Source: Mesorhizobium sp. Root157 (GTDB taxonomy: Bacteria; Pseudomonadota; Alphaproteobacteria; Rhizobiales; Rhizobiaceae). Taken from it: 64,000 nt of DNA. The notes under the pieces are model-generated. The model was not told the DNA's origin. It made no database searches and saw only the letters and a list, made by a program, of their open reading frames with translations. Made by a program: the position numbers and the translations under genes. This document shows positions 1 through 5,777 of the stretch, piece by piece (positions within the stretch are counted from its first letter, which is position 1; each line of letters starts with the position of its first letter). Location of the stretch: NCBI RefSeq assembly GCF_001427385.1, contig NZ_LMGJ01000004.1, forward strand, positions 8,700-72,699, read 5' to 3'.

Positions 1-1
1 C

Positions 2-1021
2 ATCGACGGCATTGCGCAGGCCGCTTTCTTCTATTCGCTGACGGGAATGACGGGCGCCGGCAAGACTGCCGTACTGCTGCTCATTGCCTATTGCACCGCC
101 TTGGGAAAGCGCCTGGGTGACCGCGACGTCCGTAAAGGCAAGGTCATCTACAGCGCTGGCGAGAACCCCGTTGACGTCCAAATGCGGTGGATCGCCATGG
201 CGGCCGAGCTTGGCTTCGACCCCGAAAATATCGACGTTCATTTTATCGCCGGTACCTACAATATCCCGGAGTCGATTGGCGAAATAAAGAAAGCGGCCGC
301 GGCGATGGGCGGCGTCGACCTTATCATCATCGACACCAGCGCCGCGTTCTTTCAGGGCGACGACGAAAACTCCAACGTCCAGAACGGCAAGCACGCCCGC
401 GACATGCGCGCACTGACGGAACTACCCGGCGCGCCTTGCGTATTCACGGCCGCGCACCCGGTGAAGAATGCGGGGGCCGATAACCTGTTACCGCGCGGCG
501 GCGGCGCATTCCTGAACGAGGTGGACGGCAATCTGACCTTGGCCAAGGCACCCGGTGGCGCGCGGATGCACTGGCAGGGAAAGCACCGCGGCGTCGAGTT
601 CGACCCCATACAGTTCGAACTCGCAACGGTGTCGGCACCGCAGCTTGTCGACAGTAAGGGCAGGCAAATCCCCACGGTGATGGCGAGGTCGTTAACGTCC
701 TCGGACGCTCGGGCCAACGCTGCAACCGCCCGCAGGGACGAGGATTTCGTACTTCTGGAAATCAGGCGTGATGGCAAACAGTCGCTCAAGTCCATGGCTG
801 AGAGTCTTGGCTGGATGAAGGATGGCGAGCCGGACAAGCGGCGCGTCTCGTACGCATCCGACAAACTGAAGCGTGACAAACTCGTCACCTACGCCCGCAA
901 CGGATGGAAATTGTCCAAACCGGGCGAAGAAGCAGCCACTGAGGCTGCCGCCGACAGGCACAGTGCGGAGGCGATAGAGGCTTTTGTGGCCAAGGCAAAA
1001 AGGCGGTACGGCGATGACTGA
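2..1021 (+). CDS. RepA-like AAA ATPase of a mobile element, 5' partial
   Basis: The frame is open from the left edge, so the N terminus lies outside the window. A P-loop (GMTGAGKT) opens the visible part. A Walker B stretch (DLIIIDTSAAFF) follows about 80 residues later, then HPVK and RGGGAFLNEVDG motifs. This layout matches the RepA/DnaB-like AAA_25 ATPases of phage, plasmid and integrative-element replication modules, where they act as replicative helicases or helicase loaders. The last ~110 residues, with basic and helical character, look like a DNA-binding tail (inference). The TGA stop at 1019-1021 is made of the first three bases of the neighbouring IS element, so the protein may have lost its natural C terminus. 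Confidence 0.72.
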   Translation: MDGIAQAAFFYSLTGMTGAGKTAVLLLIAYCTALGKRLGDRDVRKGKVIYSAGENPVDVQMRWIAMAAELGFDPENIDVHFIAGTYNIPESIGEIKKAAAAMGGVDLIIIDTSAAFFQGDDENSNVQNGKHARDMRALTELPGAPCVFTAAHPVKNAGADNLLPRGGGAFLNEVDGNLTLAKAPGGARMHWQGKHRGVEFDPIQFELATVSAPQLVDSKGRQIPTVMARSLTSSDARANAATARRDEDFVLLEIRRDGKQSLKSMAESLGWMKDGEPDKRRVSYASDKLKRDKLVTYARNGWKLSKPGEEAATEAAADRHSAEAIEAFVAKAKRRYGDD

Positions 1022-1044
1022 GGTGGACCCGCCTGCTGAGACAG
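1019..1044 (+). repeat. Left terminal inverted repeat of the IS3 element
   Basis: Starts TGAGGTGG and ends with a CTGAGACA block. It matches the reverse complement of 2256-2281 at 20 of 26 positions. Its first three bases are the stop codon of the upstream ATPase gene. Confidence 0.85.
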
Positions 1045-1079
1045 TTTGGCGGCTTGGCTAAGGTGGATCGGGGTTGTTT

Positions 1080-1916
1080 CTACGCCGCCAACTGCTCCGT
1101 CATTTCCGCCATAGCATAGACTTCGTCGGGCGTCCTGCCGCCGAAGGTCGAGTGTGGGCGTCGCTGGTTGTAATAGTCTATCCAGGAACCGATGCCGCTG
1201 CGGGCTTCGCTTCCCGTTTCGAATGCGCTGAGGAAGACGCACTCATATTTAAGGCTGCGCCACAGCCGCTCGATGAAGACGTTGTCCATCCAGCGGCCGC
1301 GCCCGTCCATAGAAATGCGGATGCCGGCGTCCTTCAGCGTCGTCGTGAAGGCGAAGCTGGTGAACTGGCTTCCCTGATCCGTGTTAAAGATATCGGGCCT
1401 GCCGTGCCGAGCGATCGCCTCTTCCAGAGCAGCGACACAGAAGTCGACATCCATCGTGTTCGACAGCCGCCAGGCCAGCACCTTGCGGCTGAACCAGTCC
1501 ATGATGGCAACGAGATAGAGGAAGCCACGCCGCATCGGGATGTAGGTCACGTCGGCACACCAGACCTGATCCGGCCGCTCAATCGCCAGGTGCCGAAGCA
1601 GGTAGGGATAGATACGATGCTGCGGATGCGGCGCGCTGGTCTTCGGCGCCTGATAGATCGCCGACAGACCGATCTTGCGCATCAGCCGACGAACCCGTTT
1701 GCGGCCCACGCACCAGCCCTGACGCCGTAGGTGCCGCGCCATCTGCCTTGAGCCATACCAGGGCATTTCCATGAAAGCCTCGTCGATGACGCGCATCAGT
1801 TCGAGGTTCTCAGGCGTCTCACCGGCGGGCTGTCGGTAGAACGACGCCCGCGAGATCGAAATCAGTTCGCACTGGCGGCGGATCGAGAGCCGGTTGTGAT
1901 CGGGATCAATCATCAT
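1080..1916 (-). CDS. IS3-family transposase OrfB (DDE integrase core)
   Basis: The catalytic half of the IS3-family transposase, 278 residues. The N-terminal part carries an HTH_21-like segment (SRASFYRQ, PWYGSRQMARHLRRQG) and the rve integrase core follows. The acidic triad is visible: D in CADVTY, D in NTDQGSQF, and E in NVFIERLWRSLK. The C terminus has the usual YYNQRRPHSTFGGRTP motif. It is probably made mainly as an OrfAB fusion by -1 frameshifting from orfA, because the -1 frame stays open across the T6G run into this gene. Free OrfB could also start at the ATG pair at 1916. Confidence 0.93.
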   Translation of the reverse strand: MMIDPDHNRLSIRRQCELISISRASFYRQPAGETPENLELMRVIDEAFMEMPWYGSRQMARHLRRQGWCVGRKRVRRLMRKIGLSAIYQAPKTSAPHPQHRIYPYLLRHLAIERPDQVWCADVTYIPMRRGFLYLVAIMDWFSRKVLAWRLSNTMDVDFCVAALEEAIARHGRPDIFNTDQGSQFTSFAFTTTLKDAGIRISMDGRGRWMDNVFIERLWRSLKYECVFLSAFETGSEARSGIGSWIDYYNQRRPHSTFGGRTPDEVYAMAEMTEQLAA

Positions 1917-1933
1917 TCTCCTCCGATCCAGGC

Positions 1934-2215
1934 TCAGCGATCGAAGGCCTTGGCCAAAAAATCCCGCTCGACGACAAGCTGGCCGATCTTCGCGTGCAGC
2001 TTGGTCACCTCGGCTTCCCGGCCGACCTGCGCATCCGCAGCCTTGTCGTCAAACGCCTTGGCCAGATTCTCGATGGCCTGCCGTTTCCACTGCGTGATCT
2101 GGTTCGGGTGAAGCTGATGCTTCGTCGCCAGGTCCGAGATCGTCCGCTCCCCGCGGATCGCCTCAAGCGCAACCTTGGCCTTGAACTCGGCCGTAAACCG
2201 TCTGCGTGTCTTCAT
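1934..2215 (-). CDS. IS3-family transposase OrfA (HTH_Tnp_1)
   Basis: A 93-residue DNA-binding half of the transposase. It contains the HTH_Tnp_1 pattern (RRRFTAEFKAKVALEA, then a helix-turn-helix around TISDLATKHQLHPNQITQWK) and a C-terminal heptad-like helix that in this family mediates oligomerisation. It binds the terminal inverted repeats and feeds by frameshift into OrfB. The length is normal for the family and the gene is intact. Confidence 0.92.
   Translation of the reverse strand: MKTRRRFTAEFKAKVALEAIRGERTISDLATKHQLHPNQITQWKRQAIENLAKAFDDKAADAQVGREAEVTKLHAKIGQLVVERDFLAKAFDR
1955..1961 (-). other. Candidate -1 programmed frameshift site (T6G) between orfA and orfB
   Basis: On the minus strand the orfA codons GAT TTT TTG GCC contain TTTTTTG. 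Slipping back one base leads into TTT GGC CAA and stays open for 14 codons up to the orfB start. A6G or T6G runs at this position are the usual site for making the OrfAB fusion in IS3-family elements. Confidence 0.6.
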
Positions 2216-2255
2216 GCTGGATCGTCCTTTTCATCGGGCGACCCACCTTATGCCC

Positions 2256-2281
2256 TTGTCTCAGAAACCGGCACCACCTCA
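2256..2281 (-). repeat. Right terminal inverted repeat of the IS3 element
   Basis: On the minus strand it reads TGAGGTGG, then diverges, then TCTGAGACA. It mirrors 1019-1044 and lies 41 bp upstream of the orfA start codon, so it likely also overlaps the transposase promoter. Confidence 0.85.
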
Positions 2282-2678
2282 AATTGCCGCCGCTATCTTC
2301 ACTCAGATGCTAGGCCAGGCTGGTACGCTTGGTGAACATACAGAAAGGCTAAATGGTGTAGACGCCGCCATCTCACGACTGGAAGACGCAGTGATGAAGC
2401 GCTTCGACGTGCTAGATCAATCAATGTCTAAAATTAGCACTCACATTGATGCATCCTCGATTGATCTTGGCGCCGTTATTGCCAAGCTTGGAATTGCAAA
2501 GCCGAACGAGGTATTCGATGCCGCCGTCTATGACGGATCAGTATGGGCATTTCCCGCAGATGCGGCAGTTTCTGCTAAATTTGAGCAGGCGGGTATCCGC
2601 CGTGAGCAAGTGAATAGCGCCCTCTTTGGGTATCGGGTGATGAGCTTGGAAGCCATCACCCCGAGCAATCAGCAGTAG
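2282..2678 (+). pseudogene. 3' remnant of an unknown gene cut by the IS element
   Basis: An open frame runs out of the right tip of the IS and ends at TAG 2676-2678. It gives about 131 residues after the junction. The protein is mixed alpha/beta with a short coiled-coil-like stretch (LNGVDAAISRLEDAVMKRFD). I do not recognise the family. Either the 5' end was lost with the IS insertion, or translation begins at the internal ATG at 2310. No ribosome binding site stands out before that ATG. Codon use is less GC-rich than in the core genes, consistent with island DNA. Confidence 0.45.
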
Positions 2679-2807
2679 CAACGCCACTCGCCTGTTATTG
2701 CGGCAATCTGGGCGGCGAAACTTGGCTTGTGCTGCGGACCCATTTTCCGACCACCTGTCTGCTTGCTCCCCAAAATTAAGGAGCAAAGCACTGCCCCAGC
2801 TTTGGGG

Positions 2808-3464
2808 TCAGCGCAATGCCCGCTTAGGTGCCCTTCGCGGCAACGCGCCATCGGGCCTAGGTGGCGCTAACCTCACATTCGTCGGTCCTGGCCATCGCTT
2901 CGCAGTTTTCAGCATTTCTATCAGCCTGGAATTCTGGCCTGTAATATTCAAGAGAAGGCCAGCCGTAAGCACGGCATCCTCCAGCGCGCCATGCTGCTGC
3001 CCCACCCTACGAAGACCGACGCGACCGAGGCAATCATCAAGCTTGGCTGATTGCCCTCGCCATTTCGTGCGCGACATTTCCATCGTACAGATTGCGGGCT
3101 GAGATAGCTGACCGACCTCGGCCTTGCGCAACTCTCGTTGGACGTAATGCATGTCGAACGCTGCGTTATGGGCGACAATCTCATCTGCCCATGAAAGCCA
3201 CTCGAAAATGCGTGGTGCCCAATCGGCGAACAGATCCTGAAACCGTGTCGTCCAATCGCACCAGCCGTGGACAGCGTATGCCTGCGGGTGACTGTCTTGC
3301 CGTGGATCGAACACTAGGTGCAATGCTCGACCGATCTCATTCCCTTCGAGCCGCACGGCGCCAAGCGTCACAATGCGGTCATATCGCTGAACACCAGTGG
3401 TTTCAGTGTCGAGGACGATAATCCGCTTAGCGCGCGTATGAACTGCGGGAGCATCCATGCCCAT
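2808..3464 (-). CDS. DnaQ-like 3'-5' exonuclease (DEDDh)
   Basis: A 218-residue protein with the three exonuclease motifs of the RNase T/DnaQ superfamily: Exo I VLDTETTG, Exo II AHNAAFDMHY, and Exo III with HGALEDA (the DEDDh histidine and last aspartate). These enzymes remove nucleotides from 3' ends of DNA or RNA with two metal ions. The stand-alone form, in an island with a replication ATPase, suggests a repair or replication accessory role for the mobile element rather than the Pol III epsilon subunit. The ~50 residues after Exo III are basic and proline-rich with no recognised domain. The start ATG at 3464 has another in-frame ATG two codons later. Confidence 0.85.
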   Translation of the reverse strand: MGMDAPAVHTRAKRIIVLDTETTGVQRYDRIVTLGAVRLEGNEIGRALHLVFDPRQDSHPQAYAVHGWCDWTTRFQDLFADWAPRIFEWLSWADEIVAHNAAFDMHYVQRELRKAEVGQLSQPAICTMEMSRTKWRGQSAKLDDCLGRVGLRRVGQQHGALEDAVLTAGLLLNITGQNSRLIEMLKTAKRWPGPTNVRLAPPRPDGALPRRAPKRALR

Positions 3465-3510
3465 TTATCCCAAGACCCACCGTCAGCATCGCGCTTGGGT
3501 GGGAGGGAAG

Positions 3511-3927
3511 TCAATCCTCGCCGAATTCTTCCTTGAGCAACTTCTTTGCGGATGGTCGCTTTGATTTTTGAAGTGTCAATTTACGAAGACTGGCGGAGAA
3601 TTCTTTTGACTGTTCGCGTCGGATTTCTTCGTCAAGCTCTTTAAACTCAGCCCGCATTTCCGCATCGAAGGTGACGATATCCTCTACCTCTCGGTCATCA
3701 GCCATTCGATCGACCATTAGCCACCAAATATCTGGCTCAGCGGTCATGGGGATAAATATGCGTCGCCGAACCCTGTAGGGCTCACACCATTCCACCAATG
3801 TGTCTCGGATAACGTCTCCCGGCTGCGGAACGCACCCGAATATAGAAATCTCATGCGTTCCCATGAGTTGGAGTTCGCCGTCTTCATCTCTGTAGGCTAG
3901 ACGGATGAGGGGCGGGCTTCCGTTCAC
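3511..3927 (-). CDS. Hypothetical protein co-transcribed with XRE regulator
   Basis: 138 residues with a GTG start that overlaps the stop of the upstream XRE gene (GTGA, 3924-3927), which is strong evidence that it is a real, translationally coupled gene. The N-terminal half is beta-rich with several aromatic residues (WWLMVDRM, VEWCEPYRVRRR). The C-terminal half is a charged helix rich in Glu and Lys. I do not recognise the family. Being the partner of a small repressor in a mobile element, it could be an element-control or toxin-like protein, but nothing in the sequence proves this. Confidence 0.6.
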   Translation of the reverse strand: MNGSPPLIRLAYRDEDGELQLMGTHEISIFGCVPQPGDVIRDTLVEWCEPYRVRRRIFIPMTAEPDIWWLMVDRMADDREVEDIVTFDAEMRAEFKELDEEIRREQSKEFSASLRKLTLQKSKRPSAKKLLKEEFGED

Positions 3928-4157
3928 GATCGATCCCGCAGCCGCACGCCAGGCCCGTCGCCGTTCGAAGCGATGAAAATGACGCCGGCTGATTCGAGGG
4001 CGGCTCGGATGGCGGCGACTGCATCTGGCGATATAGTTTTCCGACGCATCTTTTCGAAATCAACAATCGTGGACAAGCCGAGTCCAGCCGAAGCGGCGAG
4101 CGCTGGCTGGGTCCAATCCAGAAGCGCTCTTGCGGCGCGGCATTGTGCTGGTGTCAT
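3924..4157 (-). CDS. XRE-family transcriptional regulator of the island
   Basis: A 77-residue protein that is almost entirely an HTH_3 domain (CRAARALLDWTQPALAASAGLGLSTIVDFE). Such small Cro/CI-like repressors control phage and integrative-element genes. It is transcribed leftward. The 88-bp divergent region next to its start carries two copies of a 17-bp palindrome (4162-4178 and 4200-4216) that overlap the rightward promoter, so it very probably represses both itself and the rightward genes. It overlaps the downstream hypothetical gene by 4 bp. Confidence 0.85.
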   Translation of the reverse strand: MTPAQCRAARALLDWTQPALAASAGLGLSTIVDFEKMRRKTISPDAVAAIRAALESAGVIFIASNGDGPGVRLRDRS

Positions 4158-4161
4158 TCTA

Positions 4162-4178
4162 TCAACATTTTCTGTTGA
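4162..4178. promoter_or_regulatory. Operator 1 of the XRE repressor (candidate)
   Basis: TCAACATTTTCTGTTGA, an inverted repeat with arms TCAAC/GTTGA. It lies 5 bp upstream of the repressor start codon and overlaps the -35 box of the rightward promoter. Confidence 0.7.
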
Positions 4179-4203
4179 CGCGGCGTTGCGTCTGTCCTAT
4201 CAA
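4175..4203 (+). promoter_or_regulatory. Candidate sigma-70 promoter for the rightward island genes
   Basis: TTGACG (4175-4180), a 17-bp spacer, then TATCAA (4198-4203). The -35 box overlaps operator 1 and the -10 box overlaps operator 2, which fits a repressor-controlled promoter. Confidence 0.55.
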
Positions 4204-4216
4204 CATATTCGGTTGA
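4200..4216. promoter_or_regulatory. Operator 2 of the XRE repressor (candidate)
   Basis: TCAACATATTCGGTTGA, differing from operator 1 at only two central positions and starting exactly 38 bp from it. It overlaps the putative -10 box of the rightward promoter. Confidence 0.7.
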
Positions 4217-4245
4217 TGACTGAAACGCAACGAGGAGCCCGCGAA

Positions 4246-4533
4246 ATGCTTAACAACATCACGACCATGACCACGCGCCGCACGATCCTAACCGCCATCG
4301 GCTTGTCGCCTCTCGCCACGTTGCCGGCCGTTGCTGCCGTCTCGCCGGAGGAGCGGATCGAACGGGCCATGAAGGAACTTCAGGATGCCTTAGTTGCCAT
4401 GCATGGCGGGCAATGGTGGTCGATTGTCGATCACGACTGCGGCTTAACATCGGTAAGCCGGAGCAGCAGCAAGACGCCGTACCACACCCGCACGCGCGGC
4501 GGCGTGACCCGAGCCTGGGACGGCGCGCTATGA
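4246..4533 (+). CDS. Small exported hypothetical protein of the island
   Basis: 95 residues. The ATG at 4246 is chosen because GAGGAG (4232-4237) lies 8 bases before it; an alternative ATG at 4216 sits inside operator 2. The N terminus looks like a twin-arginine-type signal peptide (TTRRTILTAIGLSPLATLPAVAA), although an RR-containing Sec signal is also possible. After it comes a short charged helix and a region with WWSIVDHDCG. No family is recognised. The stop overlaps the next start (ATGA), so it is the first gene of a two-gene unit under the repressor-controlled promoter. Confidence 0.6.
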   Translation: MLNNITTMTTRRTILTAIGLSPLATLPAVAAVSPEERIERAMKELQDALVAMHGGQWWSIVDHDCGLTSVSRSSSKTPYHTRTRGGVTRAWDGAL

Positions 4534-4694
4534 CCATCCACCCCTATTTGAAGGCCGAGGACTTCCGCGACACCACCTTTATCAAGATACGTCGCCAGGT
4601 CGCCCTGCTGCGATTGCCTTATGCAGAGGGGAAGATGCGCGAACTGCTGATCGAGTCGGTTCGGATTTATACCGACATCATCGAAGGTCGGTAA
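4530..4694 (+). CDS. Small hypothetical protein, second gene of the rightward unit
   Basis: A 54-residue helical, charged protein (starts MTIHPYLKAEDF). The ATG overlaps the preceding stop codon (ATGA, 4530-4533), which implies translational coupling. No signal peptide or membrane segment is seen and the family is not recognised. A small helical product next to a repressor in a mobile element could be an antirepressor or excision factor, but this is only a guess from context. Confidence 0.55.
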   Translation: MTIHPYLKAEDFRDTTFIKIRRQVALLRLPYAEGKMRELLIESVRIYTDIIEGR

Positions 4695-4773
4695 CGAGTT
4701 CGCCCACACAACGCGGCTTGATCCGCCGCTGGCTCGCGACGCTGCCGCACCACCCATCGGGCGCGAGCCTACT

Positions 4774-4854
4774 GCCCGCGTACCGCCCCGATCTTCTAAA
4801 TCGGAAAGCGTAATTGGAGGGAAGATGCGGGATCGTGGCCCGCCGCGGGCTCCA
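4774..4854 (+). ncRNA. tRNA-Arg(UCU)-like RNA lacking a D arm (candidate)
   Basis: Seen directly: a perfect 7-bp acceptor stem (GCCCGCG 4774-4780 with CGCGGGC 4844-4850), then T and an encoded CCA (4852-4854). There is a 5-bp anticodon stem CCGAT/ATCGG around the loop CTTCTAA, the usual loop of tRNA-Arg with anticodon UCU. A 5-bp T stem GCGGG/CCCGC surrounds a 7-base loop ATCGTGG. Only 7 bases separate acceptor and anticodon stems, so there is no D arm, while a 22-base stretch containing the D-loop-like TAATTGG lies between the anticodon and T stems. A rho-independent terminator starts 20 bp later. It may be a degenerate or unusual island tRNA, and charging ability is unknown. Confidence 0.4.
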
Positions 4855-4874
4855 AGTTTACCAACACGGAGCGA

Positions 4875-4902
4875 CCCTTGCCGGAAACGGCAGGGGTTTT
4901 TT
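4875..4902 (+). terminator. Intrinsic terminator after the tRNA-like element
   Basis: Stem CCCTTGCCG, loop GAAA, CGGCAGGGG (one G-T pair), followed by six T. It ends the rightward transcript that includes the small island genes and the tRNA-like structure. Confidence 0.8.
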
Positions 4903-4984
4903 CAGCGCTTCCGGGCATAGTGCTATGCTTATGCGGGCTTACGATGAATGGTATTGGTCGAAGGATCGGCCGGGGGTGCAAGGA

Positions 4985-5245
4985 ATGAAGATTGTAACTA
5001 AGGAACTGGTCGCGGGAATCCTTGTCGGCAGCATACTAGCGTCTATGGGCACTGCATACGCTATGACGTCGCTGGGCGGGTTCCGTTCGCCGAGTGAGGT
5101 CTGCTCTAAGGAAAGCGGGGCATGGCGGCGCGGAACCGGACGGCTTGGCGGTGAAGTCATCCGCGAGATGAGTCGCCGGTTCGAGCTTTGCACGGGAGAT
5201 ATGGGCGTGGAAGCATGGTTTGTACCGGAGGAGCAACTGCCTTAG
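4985..5245 (+). CDS. Small membrane or exported hypothetical protein
   Basis: 86 residues from the ATG at 4985, with a hydrophobic N terminus (ELVAGILVGSILASMGTAYA) that is either a signal peptide or one membrane span. Two cysteines follow (SEVCSKES and FELCTGD), which could pair in the periplasm. The frame stays open upstream to 4814, but that crosses the tRNA-like element and its terminator, so the shorter start is preferred. AGGA lies only 2 bases before the ATG, so 4924 is an alternative. Family not recognised. Confidence 0.45.
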   Translation: MKIVTKELVAGILVGSILASMGTAYAMTSLGGFRSPSEVCSKESGAWRRGTGRLGGEVIREMSRRFELCTGDMGVEAWFVPEEQLP

Positions 5246-5265
5246 CGTGTAAGCGTGTGACACAA

Positions 5266-5298
5266 GCCGCTGCTGGAAACGGCGGCGGGCTTTCTTCA
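5266..5298 (+). terminator. Weak intrinsic terminator at the island end
   Basis: A 7-bp stem GCCGCTG/CGGCGGC (with a G-T pair) followed within 4 bases by TTTCTT. It lies between the last island gene and tRNA-Ser. Confidence 0.35.
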
Positions 5299-5350
5299 GG
5301 TTATGGCATCCTGCAAAACAAGTCAGAAAAGTCAATGAAATCAAGGATAA

Positions 5351-5440
5351 TGGCGGAGAGAGCGGGATTCGAACCCGCGATACGGTTCCCCGTATACACA
5401 CTTTCCAGGCGTGCGCCTTCAACCACTCGGCCACCTCTCC
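5351..5440 (-). tRNA. tRNA-Ser(GGA)
   Basis: A 90-nt minus-strand cloverleaf with acceptor GGAGAGG/TCTCTCC (last pair G-U), a GGA anticodon between CACGC-side stems, a long variable arm (TACGG/CCGTA) as in all serine tRNAs, a T arm GCGGG-TTCGAAT-CCCGC, discriminator G and an encoded CCA. The 3' end points toward the mobile island at 1-5350, which is the usual arrangement for an island integrated at a tRNA gene. No integrase is visible in this window. Confidence 0.95.
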
Positions 5441-5777
5441 GTCCATGCGATTTGCGGCGGCCGGTTTTGCCACGCACTGGTTGGGGGAGATCGCATTTCC
5501 CTTTTGGACTTTACCCTGGGTGCCCTCAACCAGCGGGCAATCCGTCCGTCGCGCGCGTTGAACAAAGCAACGGGCGCGGGGCTCATCTAGTCGATCCGGC
5601 GGCGAATGCCAAGCCATAACCGACAAACAATCCGCGTTGCGGCGATTGATCGGCTGGCGAAATGACGCGCGCGCAGTCCGATTGATCGGTGACGCTAGAA
5701 ACGAACGCGTATCCGTGGCCAAAAGCACAAGACCCCGGTGTCGCCACCGGGGTCTTGCTGGGCAGGAACTGTTTGGA
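5441..5777. other. Intergenic region between tRNA-Ser and glnA
   Basis: 337 bp with no convincing gene. It contains the glnA terminator (5728-5757) and presumably the tRNA-Ser promoter. Short open frames here lack ribosome binding sites and overlap shadow frames of glnA. Confidence 0.6.
5728..5757 (-). terminator. Terminator of glnB-glnA
   Basis: A 13-bp perfect stem CAAGACCCCGGTG/CACCGGGGTCTTG with a 4-base loop. On the minus strand it is followed a few bases later by a TTTT run. It lies 20 bp beyond the glnA stop. Confidence 0.75.

Larger units (their letters stand above)
1019..2281 (-). mobile_element. IS3-family insertion sequence, complete
   Basis: A 1263-bp element bounded by imperfect inverted repeats that begin TGAGGTGG on both ends and carry the dinucleotides TG...CA typical of IS3-family tips. 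Inside are two overlapping-frame genes on the minus strand, orfA (helix-turn-helix) and orfB (DDE integrase core), joined by a T6G slippery run. Both genes are intact, so the element may still be active. The bases next to the two tips (GAC on the left, AAT on the right) do not match, so I see no 3- or 4-bp target duplication. That suggests a deletion or recombination after insertion. Confidence 0.9.

Noticed and set aside
1074..1730. 218-residue plus-strand frame inside the IS
   Set aside because: Antisense shadow of the transposase orfB.
3973..4245. Long N-terminal extension of the 4246-4533 gene
   Set aside because: It would run through the XRE gene and both operators. A good ribosome binding site supports the ATG at 4246.
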